Below are positions 1 through 6,533 of a stretch of 10,537 bases of DNA, in pieces. Source of the stretch: Clostridiales bacterium. Its GTDB lineage: Bacteria > Bacillota > Clostridia > Oscillospirales > CAG-272. The notes under the pieces were generated by a model. The model was not told the origin of the DNA. It ran no database searches and saw only the letters and a list, made by a program, of their open reading frames with translations. Numbering within the stretch: the first letter of the stretch is position 1; every line of letters begins with the position of its first letter. The DNA lies in the NCBI GenBank assembly GCA_004554105.1, contig SFNW01000063.1, positions 1 through 10,537 on the forward strand. The letters are read 5' to 3'. The position numbers and the translations under genes are program-made.

Positions 1-600
1 ACGGGGATTCTTTCTTTTCTTTGCGCGGCGCGCGGCAGGTTTTCCAAAATCTACGCGGTCGAGGCGCAGAAAGAATTCTGCGATTTGATTGTCCGCAACG
101 CCGCACTCAATCACATGGACGACCGCGTTGTCTGCGTTCACCGCGATGTGCGAAAGCTGACACCCGCCGACGTCAGCGGCGAATGCGACGTTGTCTTTAC
201 CAATCCGCCGTATATGCGGGCAGGCAGCGGAAAAACCAACCTCCACGGCGCAAAAACGACGGCGCGGCACGAGATTCTCGGCGGCATTGAAGACTTCTGC
301 GCGGCGGCGGCGCGCAATCTCAAATACGGCGGGTTGTTTTATGCGGTCTACCGCCCCGAGCGGACGGCGGAACTGTTTTACGCGATGCACGGCGTCGGAA
401 TCGAGCCGAAGCGGCTCTGTGCGGTCTGCCCGGACGCGCACAGTGCACCGTCGCTGATTTTAGTCGAGGGCAAAAAGGGCGCAGCGGCAGGTTTGATTTT
501 TGAAAAGCCGCTGCTTCTGTATGCGGACGACGCGCACACGGTCTATACGCGCGAAACGCAATTCATTTACGATAACGGAAGGTTTACGGAACGGGAATGA
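1..600 (+). CDS. trmN6: tRNA1(Val) adenine-N6 methyltransferase, 3' part
   Basis: This is a SAM-dependent class I methyltransferase of the TrmN6/YabB type, expected to methylate adenine 37 of a tRNA. The frame is open from the first base, so the true start and most of the SAM-binding glycine loop lie upstream. The residues YAVEAQ (from base 52) fit the acidic end of strand 2 that contacts SAM. The catalytic motif NPPY, preceded by DVVFT, is encoded at about 187-213 and is diagnostic of N6-adenine or glutamine methyltransferases. The frame has 199 codons here, against about 240-250 for the family. Its TGA overlaps the ATG of rsmI (ATGA), so the two are probably translationally coupled, as in many Firmicutes. 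NPPY enzymes with other substrates look similar, so the exact target is less certain than the family. Confidence 0.85.
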   Translation, partial: TGILSFLCAARGRFSKIYAVEAQKEFCDLIVRNAALNHMDDRVVCVHRDVRKLTPADVSGECDVVFTNPPYMRAGSGKTNLHGAKTTARHEILGGIEDFCAAAARNLKYGGLFYAVYRPERTAELFYAMHGVGIEPKRLCAVCPDAHSAPSLILVEGKKGAAAGLIFEKPLLLYADDAHTVYTRETQFIYDNGRFTERE

Positions 601-1469
601 GCAAATACGGATTCTTTGATGAAGAGAAAAACAAGACCGTCGGCGGAACGCTCTATCTTGTCACGACACCGATCGGCAACATGAGCGACATCACCTACCG
701 CGCGGTCAAGGTGCTGTCCGAGGTCGATTTTGTCGCCGCGGAGGACACGCGCAATTCGGCGCGGCTTCTCCGCTTTTTCGGCATTACAAAAGAGCTTGTC
801 AGCTATCACGAGCACAATAAAAAGAGCCGCGGCGAGGAAATCCTCGCCCGCCTGCAAAACGGCGAATCCTGCGCACTGGTAACCGACGCGGGAACGCCCG
901 CCGTCAGCGACCCCGGCGAGGATTTGGTGCGGCTCTGCGCCGAAAGCGGCGTGCCGGTGACAGCCGCCCCCGGCGTGAGTGCCGCCGTTACCGCGCTGAC
1001 CCTGTCCGCGCTCGACACGCGCCGCTTTGTCTTCGAGGGCTTTCTTCCAATTGAAAAAGCCGAGCGAGGCGAGCGTCTCGCAGCACTGAAAGCCGAAACG
1101 CGAACGACGATTCTGTACGAAGCGCCGCACAAGTTGAAACGGACGCTTGCCGACCTGCTCTCCGCGCTCGGCGACCGCCGCGTGTCGCTCTGCCGTGAGC
1201 TGACCAAGCTCAACGAGAAAGTGACGCGCACGACGCTGTCGGACGCGGCGGCGTTCTACGAGACTGCCGAGCCGCGCGGCGAATATGTGCTGATATTAGA
1301 GGGCGCTCAAACAAGCGGCGCGGAAAACGCACCGTGGGCTTCCCTGTCGATTTCCGAGCACGTCGAGCTGTACATCGCCGAGGGCATGAGCAAAACCGAC
1401 GCAATCAAGCGTGCAGCCAAAGACCGCGGCGTACCGAAAAACGTCGTTTACAATGAATATGTGAAATAG
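597..1469 (+). CDS. rsmI: 16S rRNA cytidine(1402)-2'-O-methyltransferase RsmI
   Basis: RsmI uses SAM to methylate the 2'-OH of C1402 in the 16S rRNA decoding site. The 290-residue protein has the full tetrapyrrole-methylase-like fold signature: GTLYLVTTPIGNMSDIT near residue 17, AAEDTRNSARLL near 43, SYHEHNK near 67, TDAGTPAVSDPG near 97, PGVSAAVTAL near 122 and ILYEAPHKL in the second domain. It ends in a small C-terminal helical domain (about 255-290), as usual for RsmI. Length is normal for the family. The ATG at 597 overlaps the upstream stop; no strong Shine-Dalgarno is close (GGAAGG at 577-582 is distant), which fits coupling. About 15 residues precede the usual GTLYLV start. The TAG stop at 1467-1469 overlaps the first bases of the terminator stem. 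Confidence 0.95.
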   Translation: MSKYGFFDEEKNKTVGGTLYLVTTPIGNMSDITYRAVKVLSEVDFVAAEDTRNSARLLRFFGITKELVSYHEHNKKSRGEEILARLQNGESCALVTDAGTPAVSDPGEDLVRLCAESGVPVTAAPGVSAAVTALTLSALDTRRFVFEGFLPIEKAERGERLAALKAETRTTILYEAPHKLKRTLADLLSALGDRRVSLCRELTKLNEKVTRTTLSDAAAFYETAEPRGEYVLILEGAQTSGAENAPWASLSISEHVELYIAEGMSKTDAIKRAAKDRGVPKNVVYNEYVK

Positions 1470-1514
1470 AAGCGAGCAGCCGAGGCAAAGCCTCGGCTGC
1501 TCGCTTCTTTATTT
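1468..1514. terminator. Bidirectional terminator between rsmI and the SLH gene
   Basis: A perfect 19-bp stem (1468-1486 with 1490-1508) closes a 3-nt AAA loop. On the + strand it is followed by a T-rich tail at 1508-1514. On the - strand it is followed by a weaker ATTTC tail. Both convergent genes use it, and their stop codons (TAG 1467-1469 on +, TAA 1511-1509 on -) abut or overlap the stem. Confidence 0.9.
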
Positions 1515-2762
1515 GGACTGTGATTGGATATTATACAACATCTGCACGGTCGAAGCACGGTCGAGAATCGCCGAGGGACGAATCGCGCCCTCTCCGTCCC
1601 CGTTGAACACGCCTGCGTTTGTCAGCGCATAAACCGCGCCGCGCGCCCAGGTCGGAATCGCGCCGTCGTCGGCAAAGACGCTGACCGCTTCCCCTGCCTC
1701 ATAGCCGAAAATGTTGTTGACCAGCACGGCGGCTTCGGCACGGGTCATGCAGTCCTTGGGAGCGAAGCAGAGTTCGCCGTCGACCTCGCGGCCGCCGATA
1801 TAGCCCATGCGCTGCGCCGTGGCGATATAGGGTCTGTATTCAACCGCAATATCCGCGTTGTCCGCAAACGAGGTCTCGACATCGGTCAGCGTGGTCACAT
1901 CCAGCGCTTTCATGACCATTGTAACAAATTCCTCGCGGCTGACCATATCATTCGGGCAGAATACAAGTCCGTTCTGATAGCGCACGGCGTCGACGACGCC
2001 CGCGTCATACAGCGCAATGGCGGCATTCTCGCACCAGTGACCGTCGATGTCGGAAAACTGTGTTCCGCTCTTGCCGACCTGCACAGAAACCGTCTGCGTC
2101 TGCGAGTAGTTGCCGTACTCGTCGCGGACAACGACGGTAAAGGCATCACCGCCGGTATAGCCTTCCGCGGGTGTATAGACATAACTGCCGCGGGTATGGT
2201 CAGTCACGGTGAGAATCCCGTGCTCCGGAAAGGACACGACCTGAAAGTCCAGTCCGTCTCCCTCGGGGTCTGCCGCAGTGATGTTGCCGTAATACGCAAC
2301 GCCGCGATAGGTTTTAATCTGCGTCTCATGGGCAGCAAGCGTAGGGGCATAGTTGACCGCACTGAGCAGATTCAGCGTACAGGGAATCTCGGTGCCGTTA
2401 TACGAGAAGGCACAGCTTGTGTATCTGACCTGCTCGGACGTCGGCACAAAGCGCAAAATCGGTAAATATTCCGCACGAATCGTCTGTCCCTCGGTCACGC
2501 TCAGCGTGCCGAGCTTCAGCACGCCGTCGCTCGCGGGCGGCAGCACATCAACTTTTACCGAATCAATCGAGGACAGCCCGAGGCATTTCATAAAATCCTG
2601 CTCGGAAAAGTAGATGTCGCTGTAGACGAGTCCGCTTTTGATGAGCGTATTCTTCTTTGCAAGGATATTCAGCGCGGGGGAAACAATCGAGGACGCCGAT
2701 GCAACAAGCATCAGTGCCGAGGCGGCGACGGCGCACAGCAGAAGCCGAAATTTCTTTTTCAT
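1509..2762 (-). CDS. Secreted SLH-domain protein with cadherin-like Ig fold
   Basis: This is a 417-residue exported protein, expected to sit on the cell wall or in the S-layer. The N-terminus has a signal peptide: KKKFR, a hydrophobic stretch (about 7-22), then an ASASS cleavage region. Residues about 60-130 look like a beta-rich repeat. Residues about 137-228 form a cadherin-like/Big_9 tandem-repeat domain (NYAPT, DPEGDGL, YTPAEGYTGGDAFTV). Three S-layer homology modules follow: FSDIDGHWCENAAIALYDAG (about 236-288), FADNADIAVEYRPYIATA (about 299-352) and FADDGAIPTWARGAVYAL (about 363-412). SLH triplets bind pyruvylated secondary cell-wall polymers. The start at 2762 is set by AAAGGAG (complement of 2771-2777), 8 nt upstream. 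It is a single-gene unit convergent with rsmI. No catalytic domain is visible, so the role is probably structural or adhesive. Confidence 0.88.
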   Translation of the reverse strand: MKKKFRLLLCAVAASALMLVASASSIVSPALNILAKKNTLIKSGLVYSDIYFSEQDFMKCLGLSSIDSVKVDVLPPASDGVLKLGTLSVTEGQTIRAEYLPILRFVPTSEQVRYTSCAFSYNGTEIPCTLNLLSAVNYAPTLAAHETQIKTYRGVAYYGNITAADPEGDGLDFQVVSFPEHGILTVTDHTRGSYVYTPAEGYTGGDAFTVVVRDEYGNYSQTQTVSVQVGKSGTQFSDIDGHWCENAAIALYDAGVVDAVRYQNGLVFCPNDMVSREEFVTMVMKALDVTTLTDVETSFADNADIAVEYRPYIATAQRMGYIGGREVDGELCFAPKDCMTRAEAAVLVNNIFGYEAGEAVSVFADDGAIPTWARGAVYALTNAGVFNGDGEGAIRPSAILDRASTVQMLYNIQSQSK

Positions 2763-2835
2763 AAATCAGTCTCCTTTGAACGATTTGTATGTTCATCATC
2801 ATTTTTTCCCGCAAAGCGTTTTTTATGCAAGACTG

Positions 2836-2863
2836 ACCCAAATCGAAAGAAAAGCATAAAATT
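2836..2863 (+). promoter_or_regulatory. Candidate sporulation promoter of the cotJ operon
   Basis: CATAAAATT at 2855-2863 resembles the -10 of mother-cell sigma factors (sigma-K CATANNNTA, sigma-E CATACANT). AC at 2836-2837 lies 17 nt upstream, a permitted sigma-K spacing. The -10 is imperfect and no good sigma-E -35 is present. Support comes from position and from the known mother-cell expression of cotJ in Bacillus subtilis. Confidence 0.35.
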
Positions 2864-2867
2864 AAAA

Positions 2868-2883
2868 TGAGCCGCACGGCTCA
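2868..2883. repeat. Inverted repeat upstream of cotJA
   Basis: TGAGCCG at 2868-2874 and CGGCTCA at 2877-2883 form a perfect 7-bp inverted repeat around CA. Read on the - strand it is followed by ATTTTAATTTT and resembles a short terminator. Read on the + strand it lies in the probable leader of the cotJ operon and could be an operator or a 5' hairpin. The function is unknown. Confidence 0.5.
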
Positions 2884-2918
2884 AATACAGAAAGGCTTGA
2901 GTCAAATCAAACAATATT

Positions 2919-3299
2919 ATGTATAGAATGAACAACTACGGCGGCACGCCGCGCGACAGGTTCGACCCCCGCCGGTTTGAAATGCAGACGCGTGAAGCGA
3001 TGTCGCAGAAAATCGAAGATGCGACGGCACCCTACTCGGCGCCCTGCTGCCGCACGGAGGGTATGCCCCGCCCGCGCTGCAGCGAAAATATGCCGCATTC
3101 CTGCCGCAGAGAAGATTCGGATTGCGGACACGGCGAAGACGGCATGAACGGTTTTTCGCTCGCCATGGTCTATTCTCCGCATCAGCACTGGAGAAATCTC
3201 TACGACGAAGAGACGGGACTGACGCGCGGCACGATTTTCGAGGAACTCGACAAACCGTTCCACGGTCCCGCCTGCATGGGAGGTGGCTGCAATGGTTAA
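2919..3299 (+). CDS. cotJA: Spore coat-associated protein CotJA, N-terminally extended
   Basis: The last third is the CotJA domain: LAMVYSPHQHWRNLYDEE followed by GLTRGTIFEELDKPF (about residues 83-118). CotJA is a small coat component made in the mother cell with CotJB and CotJC. The 126-residue product is longer than the roughly 80 residues I recall for CotJA. The extra N-terminal region (about 30-75) is rich in Cys, Met, Pro and His, with about seven cysteines that could cross-link or bind metal. The start is uncertain: ATG 2919 and ATG 2928 both lack a well-placed Shine-Dalgarno (the nearest, AGAAAGG at 2889-2895, is 23 nt from 2919), and an in-frame TGA at 2898 excludes an upstream start. 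The 3' end overlaps cotJB by 8 nt. Confidence 0.88.
   Translation: MYRMNNYGGTPRDRFDPRRFEMQTREAMSQKIEDATAPYSAPCCRTEGMPRPRCSENMPHSCRREDSDCGHGEDGMNGFSLAMVYSPHQHWRNLYDEETGLTRGTIFEELDKPFHGPACMGGGCNG
3278..3285 (+). promoter_or_regulatory. Ribosome binding site of cotJB
   Basis: GGGAGGTG lies inside the end of cotJA, with 8 nt between GGAGG and ATG 3292. It decides for ATG 3292 over the GTG at 3283, which is part of the ribosome site itself. Confidence 0.85.
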
Positions 3300-3600
3300 C
3301 ATGAACGCAAACACGGGCAATCGCGGTCGCTGCGGCTGCGGCAATGACAATTCACGCGGCAGGCTGCTGCGCAAGGTACAGCAGCACGGCTTTGCCATGC
3401 TCGAAGCGGGACTCTACCTCGACGGGCATCCGAACTGCCGTCAGGCGCTTGAATACTTTGCCCGTCAGCGCGACCTCTATCTGAAGTACGCGGACGAATA
3501 CGAAGCCAAATACGGTGCGCTGACCATGATGTCGGAGACCAACTGCAATACATGGAACTGGGTACAAGGTCCGTGGCCTTGGGAAAGTGAGGCAAACTGA
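3292..3600 (+). CDS. cotJB: Spore coat protein CotJB
   Basis: This is a 102-residue CotJB-family protein. The conserved core runs through LLRKVQQHGFAMLEAGLYLD, GHPNCRQALEYF and YEAKYGALTM, and it ends in the family's Trp/Pro-rich tail (WNWVQGPWPW). CotJB is needed with CotJA and CotJC for the coat sub-complex on the developing spore. The N-terminus carries a short GRCGCGNDN segment that adds two cysteines, echoing the Cys-rich N-terminus of CotJA next door. ATG 3292 is chosen because a strong Shine-Dalgarno (3278-3285) precedes it. The TGA stop overlaps the ATG of cotJC by one base (TGATG), so translation is probably coupled. Confidence 0.93.
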   Translation: MVNMNANTGNRGRCGCGNDNSRGRLLRKVQQHGFAMLEAGLYLDGHPNCRQALEYFARQRDLYLKYADEYEAKYGALTMMSETNCNTWNWVQGPWPWESEAN

Positions 3601-4022
3601 TGTGGATTTACGATAAAAAACTGCAATTTCCCGTTAAAATCAAAAACCCCGACCCCAAAGCCGCGCAGGTCATTATCTCGCAGCTCGGCGGACCGGACGG
3701 CGAGCTTGCCGCTTCGATGCGCTATCTGAATCAGCGTTACGCCATGCCCTACGGTGAAGTCGTCGGTATTCTGACCGATGTCGGCACGGAGGAACTTGCG
3801 CACCTCGAGATGATCTCGGCGATTCTCTACCAACTCACCCGCAACCTCACGCCCGAGCAAATCAAAGCCTCCGGCTTCGACAAATATTTTGTCGACCACA
3901 CGACAGGCATCTATCCGCATAGTGCGGGCGGCGTTCCCTTCTCCGCGACCTACTTCCAGTCCAAGGGCGACGTGATCACCGATCTCGTTGAAGACCTTGC
4001 AGCAGATGCTGCAAACGTGTAA
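3600..4022 (+). CDS. cotJC: CotJC manganese-catalase-like protein, 5' part, interrupted
   Basis: The first 135 codons are typical CotJC, a spore-coat member of the manganese catalase family (H2O2 to water and oxygen at a di-manganese site). It begins MWIYDKKLQFPVK and carries GPDGELAASMRYLNQRY and TEELAHLEM, giving predicted Mn ligands Glu35, Glu65 and His68. After DLAA the frame enters the element and ends DAANV-stop, for 140 residues against about 190-200 in the family. The ligands near 136 and 169 are therefore absent from this form. The rest of the gene is at 7842-8033 in the same frame, and excision of 3837 bp would rejoin it. Before excision this short product is probably inactive. GTGAGG (3587-3592) is the ribosome site. 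Confidence 0.95.
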   Translation: MWIYDKKLQFPVKIKNPDPKAAQVIISQLGGPDGELAASMRYLNQRYAMPYGEVVGILTDVGTEELAHLEMISAILYQLTRNLTPEQIKASGFDKYFVDHTTGIYPHSAGGVPFSATYFQSKGDVITDLVEDLAADAANV

Positions 4023-4032
4023 ATGCAACAAC
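3987..4032. other. Left attachment site (attL-like)
   Basis: The 9-bp core TGCAGCAGA is at 3998-4006. Around the central GA (4005-4006) lies a perfect 8-bp inverted repeat, TTGCAGCA at 3997-4004 and TGCTGCAA at 4007-4014. The outer left arm has GTTG (3987-3990), 14 nt from the GA, matching CAAC on the right flank. The element side has ATGCAACAAC (4023-4032), mirrored at the other end. The exact crossover base is ambiguous within the core; the GA dinucleotide is the likely centre. Confidence 0.85.
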
Positions 4033-4083
4033 CGTGCGCGCGCCCTGCTTCCATATTTCGTCAATTCGAGCAGAAGCAAAGCC

Positions 4084-4112
4084 TTGCCTTTTTTCGCGCC
4101 CTGTGTTAAGAT
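4084..4112 (+). promoter_or_regulatory. Candidate sigma-A promoter of the DUF1538 operon
   Basis: TTGCCT (4084-4089) and TAAGAT (4107-4112) are 17 nt apart, with an extended -10 TGT just before TAAGAT. GATAAT (4110-4115) is an alternative -10 at longer spacing. The leader to 4216 would be about 95 nt. The promoter lies inside the element, so the cargo could be expressed in growing cells whether or not cotJ is on. Confidence 0.5.
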
Positions 4113-4203
4113 AATATAAAGATGTATAAAGATTGATTTTGCAGAGCCGAAGACATTTTGCAGCAAAGCATCTCAGCGCCGTGCTTTCGCGCCTGTACTA
4201 TAA

Positions 4204-4208
4204 GGAGG
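4204..4208 (+). promoter_or_regulatory. Ribosome binding site before an ATT start
   Basis: The sequence AAGGAGGAATCACC leads directly to ATT at 4216, 7 nt after GGAGG. The in-frame TAA at 4201-4203 excludes an earlier start, and no ATG, GTG or TTG occurs in frame until TTG 4294, which would remove a conserved N-terminal segment. Confidence 0.7.
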
Positions 4209-4215
4209 AATCACC

Positions 4216-5763
4216 ATTCTCGTTCAACCCGACCGCTTTAAAACGACGCGCACCGCGATTACCGAGAAAATCAGGGAATCTGCCATATCGGTATTGCCGA
4301 TTGTGCTGATTGTCACCCTGCTTTGCCTGTGTATTTCGCCGATGAAGCCCGAACTGCTGCTCTGCTTTTTCATCGGCGCACTGATGATTGTCCTCGGCAT
4401 GGGGCTGTTTTCGCTCGGCGCGGAGCAATCCATGACGCCGATCGGCAACAAAATCGGCACTGCACTCACAAAAACCAAAAATCTCCCGCTGATTCTCGGC
4501 GTCAGCTTTCTGCTCGGTTTTGCCATCACGGTGGCAGAGCCTGATTTGCAGGTTTTGGCGGAAACCGTGCCGCACATTCAAAACAGCGTTCTGCTCATCA
4601 CGGTAGGCGTCGGCGTCGGCTTCTTTATGTCGGTGTGTATGCTCCGCATTCTCACCGGTGCGCACCTGCGCTGGCTGTTAGTCGTCTTTTACGCGCTTGT
4701 TTTCGTGCTTGCCGCACTTTCGGACCGCGACTTTCTCAGCATCGCGTTTGACTCGGGCGGCGTGACCACGGGACCGATGACCGTGCCGTTTATTTTGGCA
4801 ATGGGCATCGGCGTGTCCAATATCCGAAGCGATAAACGCGCGGAGGCGGACAGCTTCGGTCTTGTCGCGCTCTGCTCGATAGGTCCGATTCTCTCGGTGC
4901 TGATGCTCGGCTTTTTCTACCGCGACAGCAGCGCGGTTGCAAGCATCGAAGCCGCATCCTATGCCGATACGACCGCCATCGGCTATGCGTTTCTCGTCGC
5001 GCTGCCGGCATACCTAAAGGAGACGGCAGTTGCCATGCTGCCGATTGTCGCAATCTTTTTCCTGTTTCAGATTTCACTCTTGAAGCTGCCGCCCCGCAGC
5101 CTTATCAAAATTTTAATCGGTCTGCTGTATACATACGTCGGGCTTGTCCTGTTTCTCGTCGGGGTCAATATCGGCTTTTCCACGCTCGGTGCGGAGATAG
5201 GCGGCGTGCTCGCCGCAAACCATACCGCTTGGCTGCTGATTCCGCTTGCCATGCTGCTCGGTTGGTTCATCATCTCCGCCGAGCCTGCAGTCAGCGTACT
5301 GGAAAAGCAGATTGAAAGCGTCAGCGCGGGCGCAATTCCCGGCAAGGCTATCAAAATCAGCCTCTCGATTGCCGTCGCACTCGCCATGGGCATCTCTATG
5401 CTACGTGTTCTGACCGGCATCTCGATTCTTTGGTTTCTCATTCCGGGCTATGCCGCGGCGCTGATTCTGTCCTTTTTCGTCCCCGACATCTATACGGCAA
5501 TCGCCTTTGACTCGGGCGGCGTCGCGTCGGGTCCCATGACGGCGACCTTTATGCTGCAATTCTTTATGGGCGCAAGCACCGCGCTCGGCGGCAATATGCT
5601 CACCGATGCGTTCGGCGTCGTGGCACTTGTCGCCATGATGCCGCTGCTCTCGATTCAGCTTGTCGGCTTTATCTACGAGCGCAAGGCAAAGCGCACCGCC
5701 GAAGCGCCGACCGAATACGGCGACTTCGATATTGTCGAGCTGTGGGAGGAAGTCGCCGCATGA
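4216..5763 (+). CDS. DUF1538 integral membrane protein, duplicated domain
   Basis: This is a polytopic membrane protein of about 515 residues with two DUF1538 domains. Each half has a glycine-rich block and an acidic motif: EPDLQVLA then FDSGGVTTGPMTVPFILAMG in the first, AEPAVSVLEKQ then FDSGGVASGPMTATFML in the second. The repeated E-P and D-S-G-G signatures suggest a transporter built from inverted or tandem repeats, but no substrate is established. The C-terminus is short and cytosolic (DFDIVELWEE). The likely start is the rare codon ATT 4216. Residues from there (FKTTRTAITEKIRESAISVL) match the amphipathic lead-in usual before the first membrane helix. The ATGA overlap with the P-II-like gene indicates coupling and a probable regulator-transporter pair. 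Confidence 0.88.
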   Translation: MLVQPDRFKTTRTAITEKIRESAISVLPIVLIVTLLCLCISPMKPELLLCFFIGALMIVLGMGLFSLGAEQSMTPIGNKIGTALTKTKNLPLILGVSFLLGFAITVAEPDLQVLAETVPHIQNSVLLITVGVGVGFFMSVCMLRILTGAHLRWLLVVFYALVFVLAALSDRDFLSIAFDSGGVTTGPMTVPFILAMGIGVSNIRSDKRAEADSFGLVALCSIGPILSVLMLGFFYRDSSAVASIEAASYADTTAIGYAFLVALPAYLKETAVAMLPIVAIFFLFQISLLKLPPRSLIKILIGLLYTYVGLVLFLVGVNIGFSTLGAEIGGVLAANHTAWLLIPLAMLLGWFIISAEPAVSVLEKQIESVSAGAIPGKAIKISLSIAVALAMGISMLRVLTGISILWFLIPGYAAALILSFFVPDIYTAIAFDSGGVASGPMTATFMLQFFMGASTALGGNMLTDAFGVVALVAMMPLLSIQLVGFIYERKAKRTAEAPTEYGDFDIVELWEEVAA

Positions 5764-6425
5764 ATTACGTCATTTCAATCATCAATCCCGATTCTGCGGA
5801 CACACTGACCGCCGTCTGCGAAGAACTGTCCCTGCCGCTCTCGGTCGTCCTGCACGGGCGTGGGACAGCAGTTCAAAGTATGCTGGATTTGCTCGGCATC
5901 GAGTCGGTCGAGCGGCGCATCGTCCTCTCAGTTGCGGACGATGAAAAAACCGCAAAACTGATTGCCGCCGAAAAGCATCGCCTGCACATCGGCGTACCCG
6001 GGCACGGCATCGTCATCGCCGTGCCGATTAAAAGCGTTGGAGGAGGAAAAGCCGTGGCATATCTGAACGGAGAACACAAAGTCGAAAAGCGCGCGCCCGC
6101 GCTGAACTACGCCTATGAGTTGATTGTGGCAATCGCAAGCGAGGGCTCGACCGATATGGTGATGAACGCCGCGCGCGCCGCCGGCGCAAGAGGCGGCACC
6201 GTCCTGCACGGAAAAGGCACGGGGGCAAAGGACGCGCCGAAATTCTACAACATCTCAATTGCGGAAGAAAAGGAAGTCGTCCTGATTGTCGCCGCCGCCG
6301 ACCAAAAGGCGGAAATCATGCGCTCTATCCTGCACAAAGCAGGACCCGGAACACCTGCGGGCGCAATCGTCTTTTCGCTCCCGACCACCGAGGTCGCGGG
6401 CTTCGGACTGTTTGAAGAAAGCTGA
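5760..6425 (+). CDS. Tandem P-II-like regulatory protein
   Basis: The 221-residue protein has two P-II (GlnB-like) ferredoxin-fold halves. The first has VVLHGRGTAVQSMLDLLGI and ends VIAVPIKSVGG. The second has MNAARAAGARGGTVLHGKGTG, VVLIVAAADQKAEIM and ends GAIVFSLPTTEVAGFGLF, the more typical P-II half. Canonical P-II proteins are about 112 residues and act as trimers that bind ATP/ADP and 2-oxoglutarate and control transporters. I see no uridylylation-type T-loop tyrosine. The start is ATG 5760, overlapping the DUF1538 stop as ATGA, with GGGAGGA (5744-5750) as ribosome site. DUF1538 genes are often followed by P-II genes, so it probably gates that transporter; this is inference. Confidence 0.87.
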   Translation: MNYVISIINPDSADTLTAVCEELSLPLSVVLHGRGTAVQSMLDLLGIESVERRIVLSVADDEKTAKLIAAEKHRLHIGVPGHGIVIAVPIKSVGGGKAVAYLNGEHKVEKRAPALNYAYELIVAIASEGSTDMVMNAARAAGARGGTVLHGKGTGAKDAPKFYNISIAEEKEVVLIVAAADQKAEIMRSILHKAGPGTPAGAIVFSLPTTEVAGFGLFEES

Positions 6426-6446
6426 ATCAATTTCCACGCTCAAGCG

Positions 6447-6477
6447 GCGCGGCGGAACAAGTCCGCCGCGCTTTTTT
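6447..6477 (+). terminator. Rho-independent terminator after the P-II-like gene
   Basis: A 10-bp GC-rich stem (6447-6456 with 6462-6471) with a 5-nt loop is followed by six T (6472-6477). It separates the DUF1538 cargo operon from the recombinase, so the recombinase needs its own promoter. Confidence 0.92.
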
Positions 6478-6507
6478 CATGTCGGACGTGCCGTTTTGCA
6501 TACAGTA
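6477..6507 (+). promoter_or_regulatory. Sigma-E/sigma-K-like promoter of the recombinase
   Basis: CATACAGTA at 6499-6507 fits the sigma-E -10 (CATACANT) at every defined base and also the sigma-K -10 (CATANNNTA). TCATGTC at 6477-6483 resembles the sigma-E -35 (ATG in place of the core ATA, 17 nt before the -10). The predicted start of transcription near 6513-6515 is just upstream of the ribosome site. No sigma-A promoter is evident between the terminator and the gene. The B. subtilis skin recombinase gene is likewise mother-cell controlled. Confidence 0.65.
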
Positions 6508-6533
6508 CAGCGTATCGAAAGGGGGCGTCCGCA

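Noticed and set aside
567..1130. A 187-codon - strand ORF opposite rsmI
   Set aside because: rsmI on the + strand is a full-length conserved gene; the opposite frame shows no known family.
1524..2465. A 313-codon + strand ORF antisense to the SLH gene
   Set aside because: It is a shadow of a GC-rich gene. The - strand frame has a signal peptide, three SLH modules and a good ribosome site.
3600..4022. cotJC as a simple pseudogene
   Set aside because: Both halves are in the same frame with intact ligand motifs, and the core repeat gives precise restoration. Decay would not preserve this, although the odd C-terminal tail keeps some doubt.
4074..4094. Weak hairpin with a T run just after the short cotJC frame
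   Set aside because: The stem is 6 bp with a bulge and overlaps the candidate -35 of the DUF1538 promoter; it is too weak to call a terminator.
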